Under the pieces are notes generated by a model. The model was not told the origin of the DNA. It ran no database searches and saw only the letters and a program-made list of their open reading frames with translations. The position numbers and the translations under genes were made by a program. Positions 32,755 through 41,261 of a stretch of 64,000 nucleotides of DNA are shown here, piece after piece; the stretch's first letter is position 1, and each line of letters starts with the position of its first letter. Origin of the DNA: Allomeiothermus silvanus DSM 9946 (GTDB lineage: Bacteria; Deinococcota; Deinococci; Deinococcales; Thermaceae); NCBI RefSeq assembly GCF_000092125.1, contig NC_014212.1:1198001-1262000 (forward strand), in the 5' to 3' direction.

Positions 32755-32844
32755 ACGCACCTCCGGTAGTGTTGGGCCCCGGCGTTCAGATGCTGGAAAC
32801 GGACTTGCCAAACCTTGGGTCTCGCGAGCGCTTGGGGCATAGGG

Positions 32845-33618
32845 CTATACCCCAAACTTCGGTGCCCGCTTTTCGAAGAAAGCCGCGATTCCTTCGGCCA
32901 GATCGCTGGTCTCGCGCACCCAAGCGTTGGCGATTGTCGCCAGCCGGAAGCCGTCCTCGAGCCCCATTCCCGGCAGGGCATGGAGGAGTTCTTTGGTGAG
33001 CGCGAGCGAGGTGGGCGCGCCCGCGATGACCTCCTCGGCCAGTCCCAAGGCTTCATCCAGGACTTGTTCCTGAGGTACGACCCGGTTCACCAGGCCCATC
33101 CGGTAGGCTTCCCTCGCCGAGACGAGTTTTCCGGTCAGCAGCAGTTCCTTGGCGTGTTTTTCCCCCACGTTCCGCACCAGAATAACCCCTACCAAAGCCG
33201 CCACGAATCCGATCTTGACCTCGGTGTAGCCGATACGGGCGGTCTCGCTCAACACCGCCAGGTCACAGGCGGTCGCCAGGCCCGCCCCGCCTGCCACTGC
33301 CGGACCCTGGATGGCTGCTATGGTGGGCTTGGGAAAAGTATAGACCCGGTGGAAAAGGCGCATGAGTTCTCTCGAGTGGGCATAGTTGGCCTCGGCCCCC
33401 GCGGTAGTGACGGTTTTGAGGAATTCCAGGTCGGCCCCCGCACTAAAAGCCGAACCGGCCCCGGTCAGAATCAGCGCCCGTACCGAGGGTTCCTGCTCAG
33501 CGGCCTCGAGCGCTTTGAGGAGCCCTGAGACCATCTCGGGCGAGAGTGGGTTACGGCGTTGGGGGTCATTCAGGGTGAGGATGCGGAGGCTACCGTGATC
33601 GCGGGTTAGCACGCTCAT
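32845..33618 (-). CDS. Enoyl-CoA hydratase/isomerase family protein
   Basis: 257 residues, ATG start. The crotonase fold is clear: oxyanion-hole segments GAGSAFSAGADL and QGPAVAGGAGLATACDLAV, and the acidic residue in RIGYTEVKIGF. The first catalytic Glu of classic hydratases appears replaced in GGAGLA, so it may act as an isomerase or a different crotonase. A -10-like TAGCAT lies 6 nt before ATG, suggesting a leaderless message. Confidence 0.88.
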   Translation of the reverse strand: MSVLTRDHGSLRILTLNDPQRRNPLSPEMVSGLLKALEAAEQEPSVRALILTGAGSAFSAGADLEFLKTVTTAGAEANYAHSRELMRLFHRVYTFPKPTIAAIQGPAVAGGAGLATACDLAVLSETARIGYTEVKIGFVAALVGVILVRNVGEKHAKELLLTGKLVSAREAYRMGLVNRVVPQEQVLDEALGLAEEVIAGAPTSLALTKELLHALPGMGLEDGFRLATIANAWVRETSDLAEGIAAFFEKRAPKFGV

Positions 33619-33624
33619 GTTCCC

Positions 33625-33630
33625 ATGCTA
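33625..33630 (-). promoter_or_regulatory. -10 element of leaderless enoyl-CoA hydratase gene
   Basis: On the minus strand TAGCAT ends 6 nt before ATG 33618. Confidence 0.4.
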
Positions 33631-33817
33631 AAGCACCGCGAGGCAGGGGTCGAATGCGATATGTTCTACGAGCCTGTTGGGGTGTCCGACCAAGAGAGCC
33701 GTCGGTTGCCCAACGGGCCGGAACACTAAGCCAGGAAATCACTCTGGGTCGAACTTCAGCCTGGGTTAAGCTCGCGGGTTTACGTTAGTCGAGCATGCCC
33801 TAAGACCGAGGTGAACT

Positions 33818-35323
33818 ATGCGTTGGACTGGGATGGTCGTCGCTGGATTGTTGCTTACGGGGTGGGCTCTTTGGGTTTTGGGACAAAGGGTTCAGGCTCA
33901 GGCAACCCCCAAACCCAACATCATCTTTATCCTCACCGACGACGAAGACGTGGGCATCCACGCCTTCATGCCTAAGACCAAAGCCCTGTTGCACGACCAG
34001 GGCACCACGTTCTCCAACTTTTTCGTGACCTACTCCCTGTGCTGCCCTAGCCGGGCCTCCATTCTTACCGGGCAGTACCCGCACAACACCCACATCGAGG
34101 GCAACCGCCCACCCCAGGGGGGCTTTCTCAAGGCCTACCAGACCGGGCTCGAGGCCAACACCGTTGCGGTCTGGCTGCAACAGGCCGGTTACCACACCCT
34201 GCTGGCGGGAAAGTACCTCAACGGCTACGGGCAAGACAATCCTCGCCGCGCCCAGCGCCAGGGGCTGAACCTGCCCGATCCCACCTATGTCCCGCCCGGC
34301 TGGACCGAGTGGTACGCCGGGGTAGGTAATGCACCTTACCAGGACTACAACTATTCGCTCAACGAGAATGGCCAGCTGGTGCGCTATGGCAGCAGCCCCG
34401 AGGATTACCTCACCGACGTGATCGCGCGCAAGGCAGTGCAGGCGATCACTAACGCCACCCGGGAGGGTAAGCCCTTTTTCCTCTACCTAGCCCCCTTCAC
34501 CCCCCACGCTCCGGCCAACTTCGCCCCTCGCCATGCGAGCCTCTTCAAAGACGCCGAGCTGCCCCGCCCGCCCAACTTTGACGAAGCCGACGTGAGCGAC
34601 AAGCCTCCCCTCCTGCGCCGACTCCCGCGCTTGAGTGAGCGCGAATTGGCCAGAATGCGGGAGCTATATGTCAAGCGGCTGCGCTCCTTACAAGCCATTG
34701 ATGACCTGGTGGAGAGTATAGTGCAGGCACTAAGGCAAAACGGGCAACTCGCCAACACCTATATCGTCTACACCTCCGACAACGGCTTCCACATGGGCAA
34801 CCACCGTATGCCCCAGGGTAAAAATATGCCTTATGAGGAAGATATCCGGGTACCGCTGGTGGTGCGCGGGCCAGGGGTTCCGGCAGGCAAGACGGTTAAT
34901 GAGTTGGCTCTCAACATCGACTTGGCGCCCACTTTCGCGAAAATTGCCGGGCTCGAAGTGCCCCCGTCCTGCGACGGGCGCTCTCTCTTGCCCTTACTGC
35001 GGGGCCAGATCCCCACGGTTTGGCGCCAGAGCTTCATGGTGCAGCGAGGTGAGGGGGCCGAGGCGCAGTCTGAAGACGGCGATGGTCGGGACCGGGCGGG
35101 GGCCTTCAGCGCCCTCCGTACGGCGGCTTACACCTTTGTTCAGTGGGGTAGCGGCGACCGCGAGCTTTACGACCTGAAGGCCGATCCCTACCAGCTCCAG
35201 AATCTCGCCAGCAAAGCTGACCCGGTCTTGATCCAGCGTCTTTCCACCCGGCTGAGCGAGTTGTCTAAGTGCAGGGGGGACGAGTGCCGCCGTGTGGAGG
35301 AGCTTCCCATAGGGACGCCCTAA
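33818..35323 (+). CDS. Exported sulfatase
   Basis: 501 residues, ATG start after GAGGTGA. The N-terminal hydrophobic stretch (residues 6-24) ending in QAQA is a signal peptide or anchor. Metal-binding D41-D42 (ILTDDED) and the formylglycine signature C75-C-P-S-R79 are present, as is the SDNGFHMGNHR block. Resemblance is to N-acetylglucosamine-6-sulfatase-type enzymes, which remove sulfate from sugars. Activity needs Cys-to-formylglycine conversion; no maturase is nearby. It lies alone between unrelated genes. Confidence 0.9.
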   Translation: MRWTGMVVAGLLLTGWALWVLGQRVQAQATPKPNIIFILTDDEDVGIHAFMPKTKALLHDQGTTFSNFFVTYSLCCPSRASILTGQYPHNTHIEGNRPPQGGFLKAYQTGLEANTVAVWLQQAGYHTLLAGKYLNGYGQDNPRRAQRQGLNLPDPTYVPPGWTEWYAGVGNAPYQDYNYSLNENGQLVRYGSSPEDYLTDVIARKAVQAITNATREGKPFFLYLAPFTPHAPANFAPRHASLFKDAELPRPPNFDEADVSDKPPLLRRLPRLSERELARMRELYVKRLRSLQAIDDLVESIVQALRQNGQLANTYIVYTSDNGFHMGNHRMPQGKNMPYEEDIRVPLVVRGPGVPAGKTVNELALNIDLAPTFAKIAGLEVPPSCDGRSLLPLLRGQIPTVWRQSFMVQRGEGAEAQSEDGDGRDRAGAFSALRTAAYTFVQWGSGDRELYDLKADPYQLQNLASKADPVLIQRLSTRLSELSKCRGDECRRVEELPIGTP

Positions 35324-35384
35324 TTTGGTAAATGCATCCACTAGGCGTTTTTTCGCGCGCTGCCGGGGGTAAGAGCATCTTGCG

Positions 35385-35413
35385 TTGATTCGGGTTGGAG
35401 CGTCGTGTACACT
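35385..35413 (+). promoter_or_regulatory. infC promoter
   Basis: TTGATT (35385-35390), 17-nt spacer, TACACT (35408-35413). It gives a leader of about 80 nt before infC. Confidence 0.7.
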
Positions 35414-35421
35414 CGAAGGCA

Positions 35422-35460
35422 GAATCCAAGAGCTTTGGGTCACACCCGGCAGTTGGATTC
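35422..35460 (+). promoter_or_regulatory. infC leader hairpin
   Basis: GAATCCAA (35422-35429) pairs with TTGGATTC (35453-35460); inside, GGGT pairs with ACCC. It lies early in the infC leader and may serve in autogenous control or stability. No known riboswitch is recognised. Confidence 0.45.
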
Positions 35461-35498
35461 ATAGGCGTAGCATCGCCAAAGAGAGGAGAGGTGAGTTT

Positions 35499-36023
35499 AT
35501 AAAGGACGTACCCATCAACGAACGGATCCGGGTTCGCCAGGTGCGGCTCATTGACGAAGAAGGCAACCAGGTGGGGGTGGTGGACACCCGCGAGGCGCTG
35601 CGCATGGCGCAAGAGCGCGAGTACGACCTGGTGCTGGTGAGCCCCAACGCGGTGCCGCCGGTGGCGCGGCTTCTCGATTACGGTAAGTGGCGCTACGAGC
35701 AGCAACAAGCCGAAAAGGAAGCCCGCAAAAAGGCCAAGCGCACCGAGGTCAAGAGCATCAAGTTCCGCCCCAAGATTGACGAGCATGACTACCAGACCAA
35801 ACTGGGGCACGTCAGGCGCTTCTTGGAGGAGGGACACAAGGTCAAGATCACCATCATGTTCCGGGGCCGTGAGATGGCCCACCCCGAGCTGGGCTCGAGG
35901 ATCCTCGAGCGGGCCGTGGCCGACTTGGGGCCCGCCGCCGTGGTGGAACTCAAGCCCGAAATGGCTGGGCGCGACATGAACATGGTGATCGCCCCTGCTG
36001 GAAAGGCCCAGGCCGCCTCGTAA
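35499..36023 (+). CDS. infC: Translation initiation factor IF-3 with AUA start
   Basis: 174 residues. Homology begins at KDVPINERIRVRQVRL, and the codon just before it, aligned with the usual first Met, is ATA (35499-35501). GAGGTGA stands 4 nt upstream of it. No ATG, GTG or TTG fits: the in-frame candidates upstream lie before the ribosome binding site. IF-3 rejects non-canonical starts, and infC genes commonly use AUU for self-control; AUA would act the same way. The C-terminal domain (KVKITIMFRGREMAHPELG) is complete. An intrinsic terminator follows. Confidence 0.9.
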   Translation: MKDVPINERIRVRQVRLIDEEGNQVGVVDTREALRMAQEREYDLVLVSPNAVPPVARLLDYGKWRYEQQQAEKEARKKAKRTEVKSIKFRPKIDEHDYQTKLGHVRRFLEEGHKVKITIMFRGREMAHPELGSRILERAVADLGPAAVVELKPEMAGRDMNMVIAPAGKAQAAS

Positions 36024-36039
36024 ACTCCCCTACAACTCC

Positions 36040-36068
36040 ACCCGGCCCCATTGGAGCCGGGTTTTTTG
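36040..36068 (+). terminator. Intrinsic terminator after infC
   Basis: ACCCGGC (36040-36046) pairs with GCCGGGT (36056-36062), followed by TTTTTTGT. It suggests infC was transcribed separately from rpmI even before the IS insertions. Confidence 0.85.
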
Positions 36069-36091
36069 TCCTCTTTGCCCCTTGGTGTGAT

Positions 36092-37484
36092 GAGATACCA
36101 TCAAGGGGTGTGGAAATACGCTGAGGGCGGTGTATCCTTCCTCCTGGCAAAAAAGTGAGGGCTTGAAGCCCGAGGGAGGAGGCACACCGCCATGGGGAAG
36201 CGTACCAAAGTGGCTGCTTCGCCGATAGGCGAACACCTTGAGGCCCGTTCGTCATCTCCCACCTGGGAGACGTTGCGGGATTGGCTGAGGGGGAAGATCC
36301 GGGAGTTGATGCAGGGGCTGCTGGAGGAGGAAGTGACGGAATTTCTGGGCCGTGCCCGGTATGAGAGGCGGGCGGCCGTCGATGCGTGCGGTTACCGCAA
36401 CGGCTACGGCAAGCCGCGGAAGCTGACGACCTCCATGGGCACCATCGAGGTGCGGCGGCCCCGGGTCCGGGGGGTGGAGGAGCGGTTCGAGAGCCGGATT
36501 CTCCCCCTGTTCGCCCGGCGCACGAGGGAGGTCTCGGAGCTGTTGCCCGAGCTGTACCTGCACGGGCTGGCCGAGGGCGACTTCGACCTGGCCCTGCGGG
36601 GGCTGCTCGGAGAGGAGGCGGCGCTTTCGGCCCGGACGGTAGCCCGCCTGAAGGAGCGGTGGCAGGCGGAGTGGGAGGCCTGGCGCACGCAGCGGCTGGA
36701 CGACCGGGCGGTGGTCTACCTGTGGGTGGACGGGGTGTACGTGAAGGCGGGCTTGGAGCGCGAGCGGGCGGCGCTCTTGGTGGCCATCGCCGCCTTGTCG
36801 GATGGCCGCAAGGTGGTGGTGGCGGTCGTACCCGGGTACCGGGAGTCGGTGGAGAGCTGGTCGGAAGTGCTGCGGGACCTGCGGGAGCGGGGGATGAACG
36901 CGCCGCGGCTGGTGATCGGGGACGGGCACCTGGGGATCTGGGGGGCACTGCGCAACGTGTGGCCGGAGGCCGACGAGCAGCGGTGCTGGAACCACAAGGT
37001 GCTCAATGTGCTGGAGCAGTTGCCGCGCCACCAGCAGGCCGTGGCCAAGCCCATGCTGGGGGCCATCGCCTACGCGCCGACCCGGGCGGAGGCGGAACGG
37101 AAGGGCAAGGAGTTCGAGGCCTGGTGTCACCGGCACGGCTACGGCAAGGCGGCGCAGACGCTGGGGCGGGACTGGGAGCGGATGGTGACCTTCTACCGGT
37201 ACCCCAAGGAGCACTGGCGCCACCTGCGGACCACGAACGTGATCGAATCGCCCTTCGCCGCACTGCGGCTGCGGACGGATGCGGCCAAGCGGTTCAAGAA
37301 GGTGGAACGGGCCACGGCAGTGATCTGGAAGATGCTGATGGTGGCCCAAAAGAGGTTCCGGCGGTTGAATGCCCCGGAGTTGCTGGCCAAGGTCCACGCC
37401 GGGGTGCGCTACGAGGACGGCATCGAGGTCACCCAGGAGGAGGTCGCTGCCTGAGCAGGTTTACACACCTATTGACGGAACCTC
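36092..37484 (+). mobile_element. IS256-family element, copy 1 (1393 bp)
   Basis: Inverted ends GAGATACCATCAAGGGGTGTG and the complement of GAGGTTCCGTCAATAGGTGTG. Nine-base target duplication TGGTGTGAT at 36083-36091 and 37485-37493. The same 1393-bp sequence occurs inverted at 45976-47368. Intact structure indicates recent activity. Confidence 0.95.
36192..37454 (+). CDS. IS256-family (mutator-type) transposase, copy 1
   Basis: 420 residues, ATG start after GGGAGGAGG. DDE residues lie in YLWVDGVYVK (D), LVIGDGHLGIWGAL (D) and TTNVIESPFAALR (E). The conserved C-x-H pair RCWNHKVLNVLEQLP is present. The N-terminal RNGYGKPRKLTTSMG block is typical of the family. It appears identical to copy 2. 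Long frames on the opposite strand are shadows. Confidence 0.96.
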   Translation: MGKRTKVAASPIGEHLEARSSSPTWETLRDWLRGKIRELMQGLLEEEVTEFLGRARYERRAAVDACGYRNGYGKPRKLTTSMGTIEVRRPRVRGVEERFESRILPLFARRTREVSELLPELYLHGLAEGDFDLALRGLLGEEAALSARTVARLKERWQAEWEAWRTQRLDDRAVVYLWVDGVYVKAGLERERAALLVAIAALSDGRKVVVAVVPGYRESVESWSEVLRDLRERGMNAPRLVIGDGHLGIWGALRNVWPEADEQRCWNHKVLNVLEQLPRHQQAVAKPMLGAIAYAPTRAEAERKGKEFEAWCHRHGYGKAAQTLGRDWERMVTFYRYPKEHWRHLRTTNVIESPFAALRLRTDAAKRFKKVERATAVIWKMLMVAQKRFRRLNAPELLAKVHAGVRYEDGIEVTQEEVAA

Positions 37485-37667
37485 TGGTGTGATAAGAATT
37501 CCGCTGGATTTGTTTTGCCTTTTGGGTTTCCTGCCCACAGCGCATGGGCTTTGGCCAAACCTTCGCAAAGCGCTTCAGGTGGGGTCATATGAGAGAATTT
37601 GTACCCAAGCTCCCCTTTGTTTGGTAGGCAAAGGCAGGGCAAACAGCCCCTTCTGGTAAAAAAAGTT

Positions 37668-38807
37668 TGAACCCGGACAAACACATGTGAGACTCTAAGC
37701 TGGGATAAAAAGAGGGGAACCGACCAGGAAAGGAGGTTCCCCAGGTGCAGTTTACCACCGTTGGCCGAGAGATATGGAGAGGCGCTAGACAAGCACAGAG
37801 GCTGGCCGAGGCCAACGCAAGCGACCCAGAGGTCCAGGAACGTCTGCGCAAGCTCCGACTGGTCAAAGCCCTGCGTGAAAGTAAAAAGAGCTGGAAGGAG
37901 ATCCAGGACCTGGTCGGGATCAGCCGGGCCACCTACCACCGCTGGCAAAAAGCCCTAAAAGAAAAGGGCCTGGCTGGACTCAAACCCCGCTCCCGCCGCC
38001 CTAAGCACCTGCGCACAAAGGTCCACTGGACCCCAGGGCTGCTCATTAGAATAGAAACTCTCCGCAAGGAAAACCCCACCTGGGGACGCTGGTCCATCTG
38101 GCTTACCCTCCGCAAGGAGGGTTTCCAGATGAGCGAACGCACGGTGGGGCGCATCCTGGCCTACCTGGAGAAGCACCGACGTATCGAGAGCGTGGCCGGC
38201 TACCTGGCCCGGACTCAAAGAGGGAAGCTAAAGCGAAGGGTAAACCGGCCCTACGCCAAAAGGAAGCCCCGAGGATACGAGGCCAGGGCTCCTGGGGACC
38301 TGGTCCAGGTGGACACCCTCACCCTGACCTTAGGACCGGGAAGCATGGTCAAGCACTTCTCGGCGATTGACCTCCATAGCCGGTTTGTCCTGGCGGAGGT
38401 GCACAGCCGGGCCACGGCTAAGCTTTCTGAGGGGTTCTTGTCCTTGCTTCTGGCCAGGGCCCCTTTTCCCATCCGGGCCATCCAGGTGGATGGGGGCAGC
38501 GAGTTCATGGCCGAGTTTGAGGAGGCCTGCTGTGCTCTGGGGATTGCCTTGTTTGTGCTACCGCCGAGGAGTCCTAAACTCAATGGTCACGTGGAGCGGA
38601 TGCAGCGGACCTTCAAGGAGGAGTTCTACACCCGGCCTTTGCCCACCCCGCTCAGCGAGCTGCAGGCAGAGCTGGATACCTACCTGGACTACTACAACCG
38701 CCGAAGGCCTCACATGGCCCTGGGGGGTCTTGCTCCGCTGGAGTTTTTGGCTAAGATGCAAGAGGAGTCGGTTCCTCAAAGAGTCTCAAATGTGTTGACC
38801 GATTACA
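37668..38807 (+). mobile_element. IS481-family element, copy 2 (1140 bp)
   Basis: Same ends and length as copy 1, opposite orientation on the chromosome. A five-base duplication AAGTT flanks it (37663-37667 and 38808-38812). Its downstream end lies 4 nt before the -35 of the rpmI promoter. Between it and the IS256 copy is a 183-bp non-coding remnant (37485-37667) in which I see nothing. Confidence 0.92.
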
Positions 38808-39172
38808 AAGTTTGGCGAACTGGTACCGGGGTGCTATACTTACAAGGCTGCCGAGTTCTCGAAGACCGGGTTCAATCCCGGCACTCAGGGCGGCAAGGAG
38901 AACACGATGCCGAAGATGAAGACCCACAAGGGCGCCAAGGACCGTGTCAAAGTGACGGCCAGTGGCAAAGTCATCGCCAAGCGGCCCGGCAAACGCCACC
39001 TCAACTGGCACAAGTCGGGCAGCTCAATCCGCAGCAAGGGCCGCAGCTTCACCTTCTCCAAGGGCGAGGCCGAGCGTGTGAAAGTGCTTCTTCCCTACGA
39101 GTAAGGAGAGATGAGCCATGCCACGCGCTAAAACCGGAGTGGTCCGCCGCCGCAAGCACAAAAAGATCCTGA
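37745..39172 (+). CDS. IS481-family transposase, copy 2, read-through end
   Basis: The IS-encoded part (37745-38807, about 354 residues) matches copy 1, with helix-turn-helix and rve DDE core intact. The element has no stop codon of its own. Here translation would run on through the rpmI leader and, in another frame, across rpmI and into rplT until 39172, adding about 120 random residues. Whether such a product is stable is unknown; the core enzyme is complete. Confidence 0.8.
   Translation: MQFTTVGREIWRGARQAQRLAEANASDPEVQERLRKLRLVKALRESKKSWKEIQDLVGISRATYHRWQKALKEKGLAGLKPRSRRPKHLRTKVHWTPGLLIRIETLRKENPTWGRWSIWLTLRKEGFQMSERTVGRILAYLEKHRRIESVAGYLARTQRGKLKRRVNRPYAKRKPRGYEARAPGDLVQVDTLTLTLGPGSMVKHFSAIDLHSRFVLAEVHSRATAKLSEGFLSLLLARAPFPIRAIQVDGGSEFMAEFEEACCALGIALFVLPPRSPKLNGHVERMQRTFKEEFYTRPLPTPLSELQAELDTYLDYYNRRRPHMALGGLAPLEFLAKMQEESVPQRVSNVLTDYKVWRTGTGVLYLQGCRVLEDRVQSRHSGRQGEHDAEDEDPQGRQGPCQSDGQWQSHRQAARQTPPQLAQVGQLNPQQGPQLHLLQGRGRACESASSLRVRRDEPCHALKPEWSAAASTKRS
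38812..38840 (+). promoter_or_regulatory. rpmI-rplT promoter
   Basis: TTGGCG (38812-38817), 17-nt spacer, TATACT (38835-38840). The first T of the -35 is the last base of the IS481 target duplication, so the insertion left the promoter whole. A 66-nt leader with paired GCCGAG/CCGGG segments follows, a possible site for L20 feedback. Confidence 0.8.
38907..39104 (+). CDS. rpmI: Ribosomal protein L35
   Basis: 65 residues, ATG start after AAGGAG. The sequence [20 protein letters not shown] and the basic middle ([13 protein letters not shown]) are typical of bL35, a component of the large subunit. It is followed 13 bp later by rplT. In most bacteria it is directly preceded by infC; here 2.8 kb of IS DNA lies between. 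Confidence 0.97.
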   Translation: MPKMKTHKGAKDRVKVTASGKVIAKRPGKRHLNWHKSGSSIRSKGRSFTFSKGEAERVKVLLPYE

Positions 39173-39468
39173 AGCTCGCCAAGGGCTTCTGGGGTCTGCG
39201 TTCCAAGACCGTCCGCAAGGCCCGCGAAACCCTTTTCAGCGGGGCCATGCGCTCCTTCAACGACCGCCGCGAGAAGAAGAACGAGTACCGCAAGCTGTGG
39301 ATCGTGCGCATCAACGCCGCAGTCCGCCAGCACGGGATGAGCTATTCGGTCTTCATGGGCGGGCTCAAGAAGGCCGGGATCGAAATAGACCGCAAGCTCC
39401 TGGCCGACCTGGCTGTGCGTGAGCCGGAGGCTTTCGCTCAGCTCGTCGCCAAGGCTAAAGGCGCATAG
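39118..39468 (+). CDS. rplT: Ribosomal protein L20
   Basis: 116 residues, ATG start after AAGGAGAG. It shows [20 protein letters not shown], a long basic helix and the C-terminal RRNA-binding region ([20 protein letters not shown]). bL20 is an early assembly protein of the 50S subunit and in many bacteria represses its own operon. A terminator hairpin follows. Confidence 0.97.
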   Translation: MPRAKTGVVRRRKHKKILKLAKGFWGLRSKTVRKARETLFSGAMRSFNDRREKKNEYRKLWIVRINAAVRQHGMSYSVFMGGLKKAGIEIDRKLLADLAVREPEAFAQLVAKAKGA

Positions 39469-39488
39469 CGCCAAACTCGACGTGGGTA

Positions 39489-39520
39489 GGGGGGATGCAC
39501 GAATCCCCCCTATCTTCCTT
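39489..39520 (+). terminator. Terminator after rplT
   Basis: GGGGGGAT (39489-39496) pairs with ATCCCCCC (39503-39510) around GCACGA, followed by TATCTTCCTTT. It ends just before the -10 of the next gene. Confidence 0.65.
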
Positions 39521-39526
39521 TACGAT
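39521..39526 (+). promoter_or_regulatory. -10 element of leaderless plsY-like fusion gene
   Basis: TACGAT ends 6 nt before GTG 39533. Confidence 0.5.
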
Positions 39527-39532
39527 GGGGTC

Positions 39533-41206
39533 GTGGTCGTCGTTTTAGCCATTCTGGCATACCTGATTGGTTCCTTACCCTTAGGGTACTGGTTGGTGCG
39601 CCGCCTCACCGGGAAAGACCCCCGGCAGGCCTCGGCCTATAATCTGGGGCTCGAGAACGCTATCCGCCTCTTGGGGGCCTGGCCCATCTTCCTGGCTTTC
39701 GCCGCGGATTTCCTCAAGGGCTTTGTGGCGGTGTACCTAGCCCGCTTCACCGCCGCGGGATTCGAGACCGGGCTGCTCTTGGCTTTTGTGGCCTACTTGG
39801 GCCACCTCTACCCGCTCCCCCGTTGGACCCAAAAGACGCCGCTGCGGGGGCGCGGGGCGGGCATCTTGCTAGGTATTCTGGCGGCCCTCTCCAACGTGGG
39901 GATGCCTTACCTGCTGGCCCTGATCCCCCTGGCGGTGGCGTTGGTCTTGTATGCGGTATTGGGCTATGCTTCGCTAGCGGCGCTATCGGTTCCGTTAGTG
40001 ACCACGCTGATCGCCTTTGCTCAGCCGATCGCCCTGTGGGGTAAGTTGGCGGGCTTGGGGCTCGCCCTTTTGGCCCTGTGGCGGTACAAGGAGAACCTGG
40101 GGAGGATCCTCGAGGGCACCGAACCCAAGCTGGGCGAACCGCTACCCTTGCCCTCAGAGAAACAGGCGGTGTGCGCCTTCATGATCCACCCCCTCACCGT
40201 CGAGGATCTCTTTCAAAGCCCCCGCTTCCGCTGGGCCAGGCCTCTGGTGGATTGGGGGGTGCTTCCGCAGGCTTGGATCGAGCGCCTGGCGGAAGCCTTT
40301 CACCCCATGAAGGTAGGCGAACTGCGCGGTATACAGACTACCGACGGGCGGGAGATCCGCTGCTATCTCATTTCGGTTCCGCTCCTGCCGCACCAGATCA
40401 CCGGCCATCCCGAGCTCGCCACCCGCAAAGCCATCCAGGGGGCCCGGCTGGCCCAGGAGCTGGGGGCTGAGGTAGTCGGGCTGGGAGCTTTTTGGAGCGT
40501 GGTGGGGGATAAGGGAAAGGCCGTGCAGGAAGCCGTGCCCGAGATCCAGGTGACCAACGGCGGGGCCTACACCTCCGGTACCGTGCGGGCCGCGATCCCG
40601 GGTATCCTCGCGCACTATAGCCAGTCTGGGCGCGACCTGCGCGAGATCACCGCCGCCGTGGTGGGGGCCAACGGGGTGGTGGCCTTCGGCATCGCCCGGC
40701 AGATCGCCCCGCTGGTGGGAAAGCTGATCCTGGTCGGGCGGAACATGGAGCGGCTGGAGAAAAGTGCGGAGAGTTTGCGGAAGAACCTCGAGCGCAAGGG
40801 CCAGACCCCCCACCTCGTCACCACTACCGATATCTCGGCTATCCGCGAGGCCGACCTGATTTTCACCGCCACCTCTGACCCTAAAGCCGTGATCCGGCCT
40901 GAGCACGTCAAGCCCGGAGCCTGGATCTACGACGAGGGCGTGCCGCCCGACGTGGACGAGGACGTAAAAAAGATTCCCGGCGTGCGGGTGATCCCTGGCG
41001 GGGTGGTGCGGCCCCCCGGCAACATGACCGGCAACCTCGATCTGCATTTTGGCCAGGGGGCGGTCCCGGCCTGCCTAGCCGAGACCATGATCTTGGCTGC
41101 TGAGCGGGCCTACGACCGCAAGAGCCTGGGGGGGGAGACCAAAAGCGAGAACATTCAGTTCTTTGTGGAGCGGGCCGAGGCGCTGGGGTTCAAGGTGGTA
41201 GACTGA
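39533..41206 (+). CDS. PlsY-like membrane domain fused to an acyl-ACP-reductase-like domain
   Basis: 557 residues from GTG 39533. Residues 1-210 form a multi-helix domain like PlsY, the acyl-phosphate:glycerol-3-phosphate acyltransferase: AYLIGSLPLGYWLVRRLTGKD, N-L-G-x-x-N and GHLYPLP. The usual SGN-G-TN and GGKG motifs are altered to AYNLGLEN and RGRGAG. Residues about 230-557 resemble cyanobacterial acyl-ACP reductase: a dinucleotide loop VVGANGVVAFGIAR, LILVGRNMERL, PGGVVRPPG, and a cysteine (C514 in VPACLAETM) at the place of the catalytic Cys. The fusion suggests coupled handling of acyl groups at the membrane. Confidence 0.75.
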   Translation: MVVVLAILAYLIGSLPLGYWLVRRLTGKDPRQASAYNLGLENAIRLLGAWPIFLAFAADFLKGFVAVYLARFTAAGFETGLLLAFVAYLGHLYPLPRWTQKTPLRGRGAGILLGILAALSNVGMPYLLALIPLAVALVLYAVLGYASLAALSVPLVTTLIAFAQPIALWGKLAGLGLALLALWRYKENLGRILEGTEPKLGEPLPLPSEKQAVCAFMIHPLTVEDLFQSPRFRWARPLVDWGVLPQAWIERLAEAFHPMKVGELRGIQTTDGREIRCYLISVPLLPHQITGHPELATRKAIQGARLAQELGAEVVGLGAFWSVVGDKGKAVQEAVPEIQVTNGGAYTSGTVRAAIPGILAHYSQSGRDLREITAAVVGANGVVAFGIARQIAPLVGKLILVGRNMERLEKSAESLRKNLERKGQTPHLVTTTDISAIREADLIFTATSDPKAVIRPEHVKPGAWIYDEGVPPDVDEDVKKIPGVRVIPGGVVRPPGNMTGNLDLHFGQGAVPACLAETMILAAERAYDRKSLGGETKSENIQFFVERAEALGFKVVD

Positions 41207-41261
41207 CCCAAGTCGCTCGAGCCTTTGTGCTTGTCTTAGAAGGGACTCTGGGGGTTTACCT

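Noticed and set aside
36252-37397. 381-codon proline/histidine-rich frame opposite the IS256 transposase (also at 46063-47208)
   Set aside because: Antisense shadow of a GC-rich gene; no ribosome binding site and the transposase frame has all catalytic motifs.
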